Source: Nonomuraea rubra (GTDB taxonomy: Bacteria > Actinomycetota > Actinomycetes > Streptosporangiales > Streptosporangiaceae). Taken from it: 64,000 bases of DNA. A program made the translations under genes and the position numbers. Below are positions 25,320 to 33,487 of this stretch, piece after piece (the first letter of the stretch is position 1; every line of letters starts with the position of its first letter). Under the pieces are notes generated by a model. That model did not search any database. It saw nothing but the letters and a program-made list of their open reading frames with translations, and was not told the DNA's origin. The DNA is taken from the NCBI RefSeq assembly GCF_014207985.1, contig NZ_JACHMI010000001.1:12693001-12757000 (forward strand), read 5' to 3'.

Positions 25320-25357
25320 CGCAGAACCCTGTGAGAGAGCTCACGGGATTTTCTGCG
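25320..25357 (+). terminator. hairpin after the displaced tRNA-Thr fragment
   Basis: CGCAGAA (25320-25326) pairs with TTCTGCG (25351-25357), with an inner CCC(T)GTGAG / CTCACGGG stem. It is probably the former tRNA-Thr terminator. Confidence 0.55.
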
Positions 25358-25554
25358 TAGGCCGGACATCCGCCGCGGTTGAAGAGTTGGTGTCACCCTT
25401 CTCGAAATCCTTGGCACGTGAAGGCGCCATCGGCGTTGGTGGAAGCGCCCATGATCCGTTCCGTAGGACGCCTGATCCAACCGTCTTCAGCCGATCGTGA
25501 GGATAGAGTGTCGGCACTTGAAGATCGCATCGGCTCTCGGGTGATGGAGTGAGC

Positions 25555-26745
25555 ATGGGAAGCCGGATCGTGCCTGCCAAGCCGAGGGCGTTGGCGATCG
25601 CAGCAGGGGCACTGCTGCTCATCGGACCGCTGAATCCGTCAGCCGGAAGGGCAACCCCTGACTTTCGCCTCACATATGCCCAGCAGATGGCCGCAGCCAA
25701 GGGGGCCGCGTCGCGGGCAGAAGCACCTGCCCTTGGCACGCCCATCGGCAAGCCCCTGAAGGGTCACACGGACCGCGTTGAGGCGGTGGCCGTGGGCAAG
25801 CGCAGCGACGGGACACCGGTCATCGTCTCCGGCGCCTACGACAGGACCGTACGGATATGGGACCTGAACACCGGCAAGGCCCTCGGAAAGCCCCTCAAAG
25901 GTCACAAGGGTGAGGTCTACGACGTCGCCACCGGCAAGCGGAGCGACGGGACGCCGGTCATCGTCTCCAGTGCCGCCGACGGCATCCGGCTCTGGAACCT
26001 GAACACCGGCAAGCCGCTCGGAAAGCCCCTCAAGACGCGTAAAGGCTCCGTCTACGCGGTGACGACCGGCCGGCGGAGCGACGGAACGCCGGTCATCGTG
26101 TCCGACGGTGACGCCCTGACCAGGGACGTCGAGATCTGGAACCTGGACACGGGGAAGCTCATCGGCAAGCCGTCCGTCAACCCGTTCGCCTTCACGGTCA
26201 CCCAGCTCGTCACCGGCAGGCGCAGCGACGGCACTCCGGTGTTCGTCACGGGAGCGACCAACGGCAGGGTGCGCATCTGGAACCTGAACACCGGCAAGCC
26301 CCTGAGCGGGTCTCTCAGCCGTTGTGGCATCTGCCTGGTGGAAGGACTCGCGGTCGGCAAGCGGAGTGACGGCACTCCGGTGGCCGTCTCCGGCGACATT
26401 CTGCCCGGTCCCGCCGAGAACGGCGACGTTCCGCGGAGTTGGATCCGGATCTGGAACCTGGACACAGGCAAGCCGATCGGCGACTCCATCGCCGTTGAGA
26501 GCGACGCCAGCATCGAAGTAGTGGTCGGGAAGCGAAGTGACGGCTCTCCGGTCATCGTCTCCGGCGATGACGACGGCGACTTGTCAGTGTGGGATCTGGA
26601 CACAGGCGAGCGCATCGGCGAACCTCTCACCGGGCACACCCTTCCGATCGTCGCCCTGGCGACAGGGCAGCGTAGCGACGGAACCCCTGTCGTCATCTCC
26701 GGCGGATCGGACAGGACCATCCGGGTGTGGAGTCTGGGCGGGTGA
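25555..26745 (+). CDS. secreted WD40-like beta-propeller repeat protein
   Basis: 396 residues from ATG 25555 (GGAG 8 bases upstream); a GTG six bases earlier is possible. A signal-like N-terminus (LAIAAGALLLIGPLNPSAG) is followed by seven or so repeats of about 45 residues. Each has GKRSDGTPVIVSG then DRTVRIWDLNTGKPxGKPL, the WD motif of a propeller. The repeats are unusually alike, so they arose by recent duplication. WD40 propellers are binding scaffolds; partner and function are unknown. A terminator hairpin follows. Confidence 0.8.
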   Translation: MGSRIVPAKPRALAIAAGALLLIGPLNPSAGRATPDFRLTYAQQMAAAKGAASRAEAPALGTPIGKPLKGHTDRVEAVAVGKRSDGTPVIVSGAYDRTVRIWDLNTGKALGKPLKGHKGEVYDVATGKRSDGTPVIVSSAADGIRLWNLNTGKPLGKPLKTRKGSVYAVTTGRRSDGTPVIVSDGDALTRDVEIWNLDTGKLIGKPSVNPFAFTVTQLVTGRRSDGTPVFVTGATNGRVRIWNLNTGKPLSGSLSRCGICLVEGLAVGKRSDGTPVAVSGDILPGPAENGDVPRSWIRIWNLDTGKPIGDSIAVESDASIEVVVGKRSDGSPVIVSGDDDGDLSVWDLDTGERIGEPLTGHTLPIVALATGQRSDGTPVVISGGSDRTIRVWSLGG

Positions 26746-26774
26746 AACCCGCAGACTGAGTGACAACCACGGCT

Positions 26775-26805
26775 GACGGCCGCGAACGCTGGCCGTCTCT
26801 CTCTT
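26775..26805 (+). terminator. intrinsic terminator after the WD-repeat gene
   Basis: Stem GACGGCC (26775-26781) with GGCCGTC (26791-26797) followed by TCTCTCTT. Confidence 0.65.
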
Positions 26806-26813
26806 GGCAGGCC

Positions 26814-27038
26814 CTACGCCTGCTCGTTCAGCCGCCGCTCCCATTCCAGCACGGCCGCGTGGACCTCCTCGGGGTCGTAGCCCCTCAGGACGACGTCCAG
26901 GCCGCGCTCATCGAGCTCCCTGCGTAACTCCGCACCGGTCAGCTCGCCGGAGCCGGCCAGTGACCGCTCGACCCGCTCGGCGAGCTCCTGAACCTGGCGC
27001 TTGCTGTAACCACGAAGCCGTACGGTGAAAGTCGTCAT
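26814..27038 (-). CDS. short DivIVA-domain-like protein
   Basis: 74 residues from ATG 27038. Two copies of a DivIVA-like signature are visible: VRLRGYSKRQVQELAERVERSL at the start, and VVLRGYDPEEVHAAVLEWERRL near the end, with a linking helix. DivIVA-type proteins bind curved membranes or self-assemble; this one is too short to carry the long coiled coil, so it may be an adaptor. It is divergent from a methyltransferase gene. Confidence 0.7.
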   Translation of the reverse strand: MTTFTVRLRGYSKRQVQELAERVERSLAGSGELTGAELRRELDERGLDVVLRGYDPEEVHAAVLEWERRLNEQA

Positions 27039-27104
27039 GATCTCGAATCTAGGACGTACGCGTGCGATGCGCGCAGGCGTCGTGATCTGGGGCATCATGG
27101 CGCG

Positions 27105-27731
27105 ATGAGCGTGCGCTACGACGAGGTGATCGGTTCGCTCCGGGCGGCCTACGACGGTGGTGCGGAGCGGCGTGAGGGCAGCGGTAAGAGCCCGTGGAAG
27201 GTGGCGGAGCGCGAGGCGTTCCTGGGCCGGCTCCGGGAGCACGGATGCGGGCGGCTGCTGGAGGTGGGTGCCGGCACCGGTCAGGACAGCCTCTGCTTCC
27301 AGGAGAACGGGCTGGAGGTCGTGGCCGTGGACCTTTCGCCCGCCATGGTGGCCCACTGCCGGAAGAAGGGCCTCGACGCCCGGGTCATGGACTTTCTGGG
27401 GCTCGATTTCGCGCCCGGGTCGTTCGACGCGGTGTACGCGTTCAATTGCCTGCTGCACGTGCCCAACAGCGATTTCCCGGCGGTCCTGGACACGATCCGT
27501 ACGCTGATGCGGCCCGGCGGGTTGTTCTACGTGGGCGTGTACGGCGGGGGCAGCCTGCGGGACGAGGGGGTCTTCGAGGAGGACGACCACGATCCTCCCC
27601 GGTTCTTCTCCTTCCGGGATGACGAGCAGCTTCAGGAGTTCGCGCGTACGTCTTTCGAGGTCGTGGACTTTCACACCGTGGGAGCCGATGAGAGCCGGTT
27701 CCAGTCAATGACGTTGCGGCGCGGACGTTAG
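27105..27731 (+). CDS. class I SAM-dependent methyltransferase
   Basis: 208 residues. Rossmann motifs: I, LLEVGAGTGQDSL; II, VVAVDLSPAMVAHC; III region, FDAVYAFNCLLHVP; then LRPGG-like LMRPGGLFYVGVYGG. The substrate is not predictable from sequence. ATG 27105 begins SVRYDEVIGSLRAAYDGG, typical of a stand-alone enzyme. It ends overlapping the convergent YcxB-like gene by 4 bases. Confidence 0.88.
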   Translation: MSVRYDEVIGSLRAAYDGGAERREGSGKSPWKVAEREAFLGRLREHGCGRLLEVGAGTGQDSLCFQENGLEVVAVDLSPAMVAHCRKKGLDARVMDFLGLDFAPGSFDAVYAFNCLLHVPNSDFPAVLDTIRTLMRPGGLFYVGVYGGGSLRDEGVFEEDDHDPPRFFSFRDDEQLQEFARTSFEVVDFHTVGADESRFQSMTLRRGR

Positions 27732-28204
27732 GCGGGCGGGTTCGTCAGCGGGGCCAGCCGGGCGTCGAGTTGTGCCTGCTGTTCCGGGGTGAACGCGTTT
27801 CTCGGGAGGAATCCGGTGGCCTGCTTGTTGACGAAGAACAGCCAGAACTCGGGGGTGACGACGACCCGCGAGAACAGTGACCAGCGCACGTCGGTGGTGA
27901 GTTTCTCGGAGCGGCTCTCGTATCCGTCGTCGGTCACGTGGAGCGTGGTGGGGACGCAGAGGTAGGGAACCTGTTTCCTGGCCGTCCGGCGCAGTGACCA
28001 GGGGATCACGAACGGGACGACGATCGCCGCGACCAGCAGGCCCACGCCGATGCCGATGTTGCCGAGCAGGAGAAAGACCACGCCGAATACCACCAGGAAG
28101 GCGGGGAACAGCCAGATGAGGGCCTTGAGCTGGTGTTTCAAGGCCCGTTCCAGCCCCCGCACGACTTCGCCGGGAGTGGGCTCGTATTCGACGGTGAAAT
28201 CCAC
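27728..28204 (-). CDS. YcxB-like membrane protein
   Basis: 158 residues from GTG 28204; the frame is open further upstream but FTVEYEPTPGEVVRG is the usual family beginning. Two adjacent membrane helices (LIWLFPAFLVVFGVVFLLLG and GIGVGLLVAAIVVPFVIPW) are followed by the YcxB domain: VTDDGYESRSEKLTTDVRWSLFSRV, then FWLFFVNKQATGFLPRNAF. Function unknown; widespread in Gram-positives. Confidence 0.8.
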   Translation of the reverse strand: MDFTVEYEPTPGEVVRGLERALKHQLKALIWLFPAFLVVFGVVFLLLGNIGIGVGLLVAAIVVPFVIPWSLRRTARKQVPYLCVPTTLHVTDDGYESRSEKLTTDVRWSLFSRVVVTPEFWLFFVNKQATGFLPRNAFTPEQQAQLDARLAPLTNPPA

Positions 28205-28329
28205 GTGGAGGATCCTGCTGGAGTTCGCGGGGCGGGCGCAACCCGAGGGCCGTTCTTGATGGGTGCGAGGACGGGCGTTAGCGTCGTTCCTCGACTCCGA
28301 TCTCCCAGCGTTTGTCAAAAGGGGTGGTC

Positions 28330-29922
28330 ATGCCCGTGATCGGGAACCTTCGCAGGGCCGTGGCGGTGGCGTTGACCGTCGTCCTGGCCATGACCTCCGT
28401 GGCGTCGCAGGCCGGGGCCGGGACGGCGGCCAAGCCGAAGCGGCCGAACATCGTCTTCGTCCTCGTCGACGATCTGTCGGCAGAGTTGCTCCAGTACATG
28501 GACACCGTGCGCGGCCTGGCGAAGGACGGCACGACGTTCAGCAACTACTACGTCTCCAACTCGCTCTGCTGCCCGTCCAGGGCCTCCATGTTCACGGGTC
28601 AGTTCCCGCACAACACGGGTGTGGCCACGAACAAGAATTCCGACGGGGGCGGTTATCAGGCGTTCGAGAAGCACGAGGGCCGGACGTACGCCGTCGCCCT
28701 CGACCGGGCCGGCTATCGCACGGGTTACCTGGGCAAGTACATCAACGAATATCCCGTGCCCGCGGATTATCGCGTGCCGGTCGGGTGGGATGAATGGCAC
28801 GTGGCCGCCGGGGGCGGATACAGCGAGTTCAAGTATCAGCTCACCCGCTACATCAAGGAGGAGACGGCGGAGGAGAAGCCGATCGACCCCTCCGGTGGGA
28901 AATATCTGACGGACGAGCTCGGGCAGCGGGCCGTGGACTTCATCGAGAGGTCCCGCCGGTACGCGCCGGACGAGCCGTTCTTCTTGCAGGTCTCGCCGTT
29001 CTCGCCGCATTCCAGGATCGGCGCCAAGGCCGGGGACAAGGAACCGCGATTCCCGCCGGCGCGGCGGGACCGGCCCAAGAACCAGTTCCCCGCCGGGGAG
29101 TTCCCGCACGGCGACTGCGGCGGGCCCGACTGCACGAGCATCGACGTGGCGGACCTGCCGGCGTTCAACGAGGACACCGCCGACAAGCCCTCCTGGGTAC
29201 GGCGGGAGCCGATCGCGGCGCAGGGGCTCAAGGAGCTGCGCAAGGATTTCCGGGACCGCATCCGCATGGTGCAGTCGGTGGACGACATGGTGGAGCGGGT
29301 GCTCGCGGCGCTGAGCCCCGAGGAACGGCGTCACACGTACGTGGTGTTCACCAGCGACAACGGCTTCCACCTCGGGCAGCACAGGCTGTTGCGTGGCAAG
29401 TCCACCGCCTACGACCACGACGTACGGGTGCCGCTGCTGGTCAAGCGGCCGGAGGCGGGGCGGCACGGCGATCTCGCCGTCGACGCCATCGCACAGAACG
29501 TGGACCTCTTCGCGACCTTCCTCGACATGGCGGGGGTCCGGAGCGAGCCGCGCGACGGGCGCAGCCTGCTGCCGCTCATCCAGGGGCACAAGGTGAAGGA
29601 CTGGCGGGAGGCGGCGCTGATCGAGCACGTCAGGCCGGATCCGAACGCCGCCGGCGAGCCGGACCCGGACGCCGACGAGCTTCAGGCGCCCGCGAACCCC
29701 GGGCCGCCGAGCTACGCCGCCGTGCGTACGGCCGGGGAGCTGTACGTCGAGTACGAGGGGGATCCGCGGCCCGAGTACTACGACACCGTGGCCGACCCGC
29801 ACCAGGAGTCCAACGACCCGGACAACCCCAGGACGGCCGAGCTGGCCGGGGTGCTCGACCGGCTGGCGGGGTGCGGCAAACCGGGCGCGATGGACTGCTG
29901 GAGCGCGGCGCGGCTCCACTGA
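28330..29922 (+). CDS. secreted sulfatase (arylsulfatase type)
   Basis: 530 residues from ATG 28330 (AAAGGGG upstream; an in-frame TTG lies 18 bases earlier). Signal peptide about 1-35, then the sulfatase core: NIVFVLVDDLS with metal aspartates, the formylglycine site CCPSR (Cys80 as C-x-P-S-R), TGQFPHNTGV, YLGKYINEY and VVFTSDNGFHLGQHRLLRGK. The Cys-type site needs formylglycine-generating enzyme, which is not in this window. Similar proteins desulfate glycans or aryl esters; the substrate is not predictable. Seven or eight other cysteines suggest disulphides. Confidence 0.9.
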   Translation: MPVIGNLRRAVAVALTVVLAMTSVASQAGAGTAAKPKRPNIVFVLVDDLSAELLQYMDTVRGLAKDGTTFSNYYVSNSLCCPSRASMFTGQFPHNTGVATNKNSDGGGYQAFEKHEGRTYAVALDRAGYRTGYLGKYINEYPVPADYRVPVGWDEWHVAAGGGYSEFKYQLTRYIKEETAEEKPIDPSGGKYLTDELGQRAVDFIERSRRYAPDEPFFLQVSPFSPHSRIGAKAGDKEPRFPPARRDRPKNQFPAGEFPHGDCGGPDCTSIDVADLPAFNEDTADKPSWVRREPIAAQGLKELRKDFRDRIRMVQSVDDMVERVLAALSPEERRHTYVVFTSDNGFHLGQHRLLRGKSTAYDHDVRVPLLVKRPEAGRHGDLAVDAIAQNVDLFATFLDMAGVRSEPRDGRSLLPLIQGHKVKDWREAALIEHVRPDPNAAGEPDPDADELQAPANPGPPSYAAVRTAGELYVEYEGDPRPEYYDTVADPHQESNDPDNPRTAELAGVLDRLAGCGKPGAMDCWSAARLH

Positions 29923-30013
29923 GCTGTCACTGCCCAAGGCCGCAGGAGATCCACTGCCTAAGTGTTCGCAGGAGGTCCTTCGAGCTGCCACTGCCTAAGG
30001 GCGCAGGAGGTCC
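29921..30013. repeat. three near-copies of the LLM gene's last codons
   Basis: Units at about 29921-29952, 29952-29978 and 29982-30013 share CACTGCCYAAG then GCAGGAGRTCC. The third contains the stop of the minus-strand LLM gene, so the others are tandem duplications of its 3' end lying in the spacer after the sulfatase. Confidence 0.6.
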
Positions 30014-30900
30014 CTGACCTCGGCCAGCAGCTCCACCTGGCGCCGCCAGTCACCGCCCGAGATGCCGATCACCGCGTGGCTCGCCCCGGCCGCGCGGTAC
30101 TCGGCCAGCCTCTCGGCGACCTCCTTCGGCTGCCCGGTGAGCGGGATCCCGGCGACCTCCTCCAGTGGACGCCCGTAGGCGCCGCTGATGCCGGCCGCGA
30201 TCTCCGCCTGGGCGGTGGCCCCACCGCCCAGGTGCGCGGCCCCGCCGATGGCGATCACGGGTGCTGGCCGCCCGTGCCCGTCCGCCAGCTCGGCCAGCCT
30301 GGCCCGGCCGCGGGCGACGTCCTGCGGCGAGATCAGGGACGGGAACCAGCCGTCCCCGAACGCCGCCGCCCGCCGGATGGCGGCCGCCGAGGCGTTGCCG
30401 ACCCACACCGGCGGCATGGGAACGGCGGGTGCGAGCTGAACGCGCCGGTCGCCGTCCGCGGCGTCCGGCAGCAGCACCGGCTCGCCCGCCAGCAACCGCG
30501 GCAACAACCCCAGGGCGGTGTCCGTGAGCCGCCCCCGCTCCCCGTACGGCACCCCGGCCGCCGCCCACTGCGCAGGCCCGCCACCGGACCCCACCCCCAG
30601 CACGAGCCGCTCACCCGACACGTACTGCAGGCTCGCCACCTGCTTGGCCGCCCACACCAGCGGCCGGATGGCGGGGATGAACACGCTGGTGCCGATCCTG
30701 ACCCGGCTGGTGGCCGCGGCGGCGGTGGCCAGGGCGATCGGCGCGTCCAGCACCGGCCCGCCGACCGCCAGATGATCGCCGTGCCAGACCCCGTCGAGCC
30801 CGGCCCGCTCCGCATGCCGGGCGGCCTCGCCGAGGGTGAGGCCGTCGCGGCGCTGTACGGCGACTCCGGGCAGGATGACGCCGATCTCGAAGTTCTCCAT
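29995..30900 (-). CDS. LLM-class flavin- or F420-dependent oxidoreductase
   Basis: 301 residues from ATG 30900 (MENFEIGVILPGVA). Luciferase-like TIM-barrel motifs: LDGVWHGDHLAVGGP, SRVRIGTSVFIPAIRPL, ERLVLGVGSGGGPAQWAAAG, PPVWVGNASAAAIRRAAAFGDGWFP. Members use FMN or F420; the GVGSGGG turn does not decide between them. Substrate unknown. It is divergent from a phosphotransferase gene, with an 86-base gap. Confidence 0.88.
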   Translation of the reverse strand: MENFEIGVILPGVAVQRRDGLTLGEAARHAERAGLDGVWHGDHLAVGGPVLDAPIALATAAAATSRVRIGTSVFIPAIRPLVWAAKQVASLQYVSGERLVLGVGSGGGPAQWAAAGVPYGERGRLTDTALGLLPRLLAGEPVLLPDAADGDRRVQLAPAVPMPPVWVGNASAAAIRRAAAFGDGWFPSLISPQDVARGRARLAELADGHGRPAPVIAIGGAAHLGGGATAQAEIAAGISGAYGRPLEEVAGIPLTGQPKEVAERLAEYRAAGASHAVIGISGGDWRRQVELLAEVRDLLRP

Positions 30901-30986
30901 GAGATCGACGATGCAACCTCGAGCAAGGTTGATGTCAACGCGAAAACCCGTGGCGAGCGAGCCGGATCACAGGCCATGATCGCCCG

Positions 30987-31997
30987 ATGACCGGAAGCGC
31001 AGCCGCTGGGAGCGGCGCCGGGCGGCGGTTCGCCGGCCGCGAGGAGCTGGCCGCCCTGACGCGCGAGGTCTATGGCGCCGGCCGCCGCCTGGCCCGCGTC
31101 GAGCGGCTCACCGGCGGCTCCAAGAAGGGCGTCTACCGCCTGTCCTTCCAGGACCAGGGCCCGACCGCCGTGCTCTACGTCTGGTCCGGCGACGAGGACT
31201 ACTGGGACCCGGCGGACCGCCCCGAGCCCTTCGCGCACGGCACCGGGCTGGGCCTCTTCAAGGCCGCGCACGCCCGGCTGAGCGCCGCGGGCGTCCGGGT
31301 CCCCGACCTCTACTTCGCCGACGACGGCCACGAGCTCTATCCCGCCGACGTGGCCCTGATCGAGGACGTACGCGGCGGAACCCTGGAGGCCCGGCTGGCC
31401 GGCGAGCACGCCGAGCCCATGGAACGACTCGCGGACGGCCTGCGCGCGATGGCCCGGTGCCGGTCACGTGACCTGGGGAAGGTCGCCCTGGTCGAGAGCG
31501 GCCAGGGCATCAGCGGGCCGGCTTCGCGGATCGTGCTGGAGGTGGCGCTGGGCGACCTCGCCGAGGCCGCGTCCAGGGTCGAGCCGATCGGCAGGGCCGC
31601 CGCCGAGCTGGAGGAGCGGCTGCGGGAGCTGGCGGCGGGCATCGAGCCGCGTACGGACCACGGCCTGATGCACGGCGAGCTGGGCCCCGATCACGTCCTG
31701 ATGGACGACGACGACCGGCCGGTGCTCATCGACGTCGAGGGCGCGATGTTCTTCGACGTCGAGTGGGAGCACGTCTTCCTGCGGATCCGCTTCGGCGACC
31801 ACTACGCCCGGCTGCGGGCGGACGGCCTGGACGAGCGCAGGATGCGGCTCTACCGGCTGGCCCAGCACCTGTCGCTGGTCGCGGGGCCGCTGCGGCTGCT
31901 GGACGGCGACTTCCCCGATCGGGCCTTCATGCTGGAGATCGCCCGCCACCACACGCAGGAAGTACTCCAAACGGGGGGCATGCCGGACGTATGGTGA
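30987..31997 (+). CDS. aminoglycoside phosphotransferase-family kinase-like protein
   Basis: 336 residues. N-lobe LTGGSKKGVYRLSF (nucleotide loop) and a VLYVWSGDEDYW strand; C-lobe catalytic-loop GLMHGELGPDHVLMDD (HGxL with a later Asp) and the metal loop PVLIDVEGAMFFDVEWEH, in APH/choline-kinase order. The HGE in place of HGD and the wide substrate range of the family mean resistance cannot be assumed. No resistance-gene context is present. Confidence 0.8.
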   Translation: MTGSAAAGSGAGRRFAGREELAALTREVYGAGRRLARVERLTGGSKKGVYRLSFQDQGPTAVLYVWSGDEDYWDPADRPEPFAHGTGLGLFKAAHARLSAAGVRVPDLYFADDGHELYPADVALIEDVRGGTLEARLAGEHAEPMERLADGLRAMARCRSRDLGKVALVESGQGISGPASRIVLEVALGDLAEAASRVEPIGRAAAELEERLRELAAGIEPRTDHGLMHGELGPDHVLMDDDDRPVLIDVEGAMFFDVEWEHVFLRIRFGDHYARLRADGLDERRMRLYRLAQHLSLVAGPLRLLDGDFPDRAFMLEIARHHTQEVLQTGGMPDVW

Positions 31998-32044
31998 TAA
32001 CCGGCCGCCGGGGCCCTTGCGCCGCCGGTCGATTTGGTCAACTC

Positions 32045-32061
32045 TTAGGAAGGTTTCCTAA
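32045..32061. promoter_or_regulatory. 17-bp inverted repeat upstream of the DUF305 gene
   Basis: TTAGGAA-GGT-TTCCTAA, 7-bp arms, 18 bases before the GTG start. It has the form of an operator. I recall similar TTAGGAAA-TTTCCTAA sites near extracellular enzyme genes of actinomycetes, but cannot name the regulator. Confidence 0.5.
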
Positions 32062-32078
32062 CAGTTGAGGAGGACCAG

Positions 32079-32609
32079 GTGCGCGGAAGACGTGTCTTGG
32101 CGGGCCTGAGCCTCCTGGTGGCCGCCGCCTGCGGCGGGCCGGCGAAGGACGAGCCCCCGGTCAATGCCGAGGACGTGATGTTCGTCCAGATGATGGTGCA
32201 GCACCACCGGCAGGGGATCGAGATCGCCAAGGTGGGCACGTCCCGCGCCACGACTCCCGAGCTCAAGACCCTGACCGCGGCCATCGAGAGCACGCAGCAG
32301 ACCGAGGTCGAGATGATGCTGCGCTGGTTGCACTCCTGGGACCAGCCCCTCACGCCCGCCACCAGCGCCCACGACCACCACGGCGGCATGCCGGAGACGG
32401 ACGCCAAGCAGATCCAGGCGCTGCGGCAGTCCAGGAACTTCGAGTACGACCTGTGCAACCTGCTCATCGCCCACCAGGACGACGCCGTCCAGATGGCCGC
32501 CGCGGAGGTCGCGGGCGGCGCGAACCCGGCGGTCCAGCAGTGGGCGGCCCAGGTGCAGAGCTCCCGCAAGGGTCAGATCGACATGATGATGGACCTCATC
32601 AAGAAGTAG
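32079..32609 (+). CDS. DUF305 lipoprotein
   Basis: 176 residues from GTG 32079 (GGAGGA upstream). Lipobox LLVAAAC makes a Cys18 lipoprotein. DUF305 motifs: FVQMMVQHHRQGIEIAK, then HDHHGGMPETD and LLIAHQDDAVQMA, a His/Met-rich four-helix bundle often linked to copper or other metal stress. The metal role is by family association. The gene is monocistronic between two regulatory palindromes. Confidence 0.9.
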   Translation: MRGRRVLAGLSLLVAAACGGPAKDEPPVNAEDVMFVQMMVQHHRQGIEIAKVGTSRATTPELKTLTAAIESTQQTEVEMMLRWLHSWDQPLTPATSAHDHHGGMPETDAKQIQALRQSRNFEYDLCNLLIAHQDDAVQMAAAEVAGGANPAVQQWAAQVQSSRKGQIDMMMDLIKK

Positions 32610-32648
32610 CGGACGCCGCCAGAAGAACTCATAGACGCCGTGCCCATT

Positions 32649-32665
32649 AAGTGATTAGATCACTT
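32649..32665. promoter_or_regulatory. 17-bp palindromic operator of the GntR regulator and sugar operon
   Basis: AAGTGAT-TAG-ATCACTT, perfect 7-bp arms, centred 15 bases before the ATG 32669. The central TTAGAT may be the -10, giving a leaderless or nearly leaderless mRNA. A 15/17 match is at 46411-46427 upstream of the opposite-strand sugar operon. Confidence 0.7.
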
Positions 32666-32668
32666 GAT

Positions 32669-33487
32669 ATGTCCGAGGTAGCGCGGCCCACGCTTTCCGA
32701 CGCTCTGACCGAGCGCATGCTGGAGCTCATCCGTACGGGAGGGCACCGGCCGGGCGACAGGCTGCCCTCGACCAGGGAGCTCTCCCAGCGCTTCGCCGTC
32801 ACCACCCCGACGCTGCGCGAGGCGCTACGCAGGCTGGAGGCCACCGGGGCCATCGAGCTGCGGCACGGCTCCGGCATCTACGTCGGCGCCGCCATCGAAC
32901 GGCTGGTCCTGCCCAACCCCAACATGCGCGAGATCCACGCCGCCCAGCTCCTGGAGCTGCTCGACGCGCGGATCCTGATCGAGCCGCCGCTGGCCGCCCT
33001 GGCCGCCAGGAACGCCGACGGCGACGAGCTCAGAGCGCTCAGGCAGGCGCTGGACGAGGCGAGCAGGCACCTGCGCGGCGAGGACGCAGAACTGCACGAC
33101 GCGAACATGACCTTCCACCGGGCCACCGCCCGGATGGCGGGCAACAGCGTGCTGCACGAGGTCGTCGACTCGCTGCTCACGGTCCACGGGCCGGAGCAGC
33201 GGGAGATCCTGCAGATCTTCGATGACCGCCGCCGCGACCACGAGGAGCACCTGGCCATCCTGGAGGCCGTCGAGGCGCGTGACGCGGCCCAGGCCGAGCA
33301 GCGCATGCGGGCCCACCTGGTGGACGTCAAGACGGTGATCGAGCACCGGATGCAACCCCCCCCGATGAGAACCAAGGAGGCCGGCCCATGTACCGGTCAC
33401 GTGTGGCCACGCTCGGCGTGGCGGCGCTCGTCCTGGCCGCCTGCGGCGGCAACGGCGCCGAGGCGCCGCAGAAGAAGACCGAGCTGA
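32669..33487 (+). CDS. GntR/FadR-family transcriptional regulator (C-terminal run-on)
   Basis: ATG 32669 is preferred because the upstream GTG 32651 lies inside the operator. Winged helix about 8-75: LSDALTERMLELIRTGGHRPG, LPSTRELSQRFAVTTPTLREALRRLEATGAI, HGSGIYV. The FCD ligand domain follows to about residue 230 (DARILIEPPLAALAA, FHRATARMAGN, HEEHLAILEAVEARD). The frame then runs past the normal end, through a run of eight C (33356-33363), into the signal sequence of the next gene. One C fewer would stop it at the TGA just after the run, before that gene's AAGGAGG. It probably controls the sugar locus. Confidence 0.88.
   Translation: MSEVARPTLSDALTERMLELIRTGGHRPGDRLPSTRELSQRFAVTTPTLREALRRLEATGAIELRHGSGIYVGAAIERLVLPNPNMREIHAAQLLELLDARILIEPPLAALAARNADGDELRALRQALDEASRHLRGEDAELHDANMTFHRATARMAGNSVLHEVVDSLLTVHGPEQREILQIFDDRRRDHEEHLAILEAVEARDAAQAEQRMRAHLVDVKTVIEHRMQPPPMRTKEAGPCTGHVWPRSAWRRSSWPPAAATAPRRRRRRPS

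Noticed and set aside
30987..31997. Antibiotic-resistance kinase
   Set aside because: The fold is APH-like, but the family is broad and neither motifs nor neighbours point to a drug.
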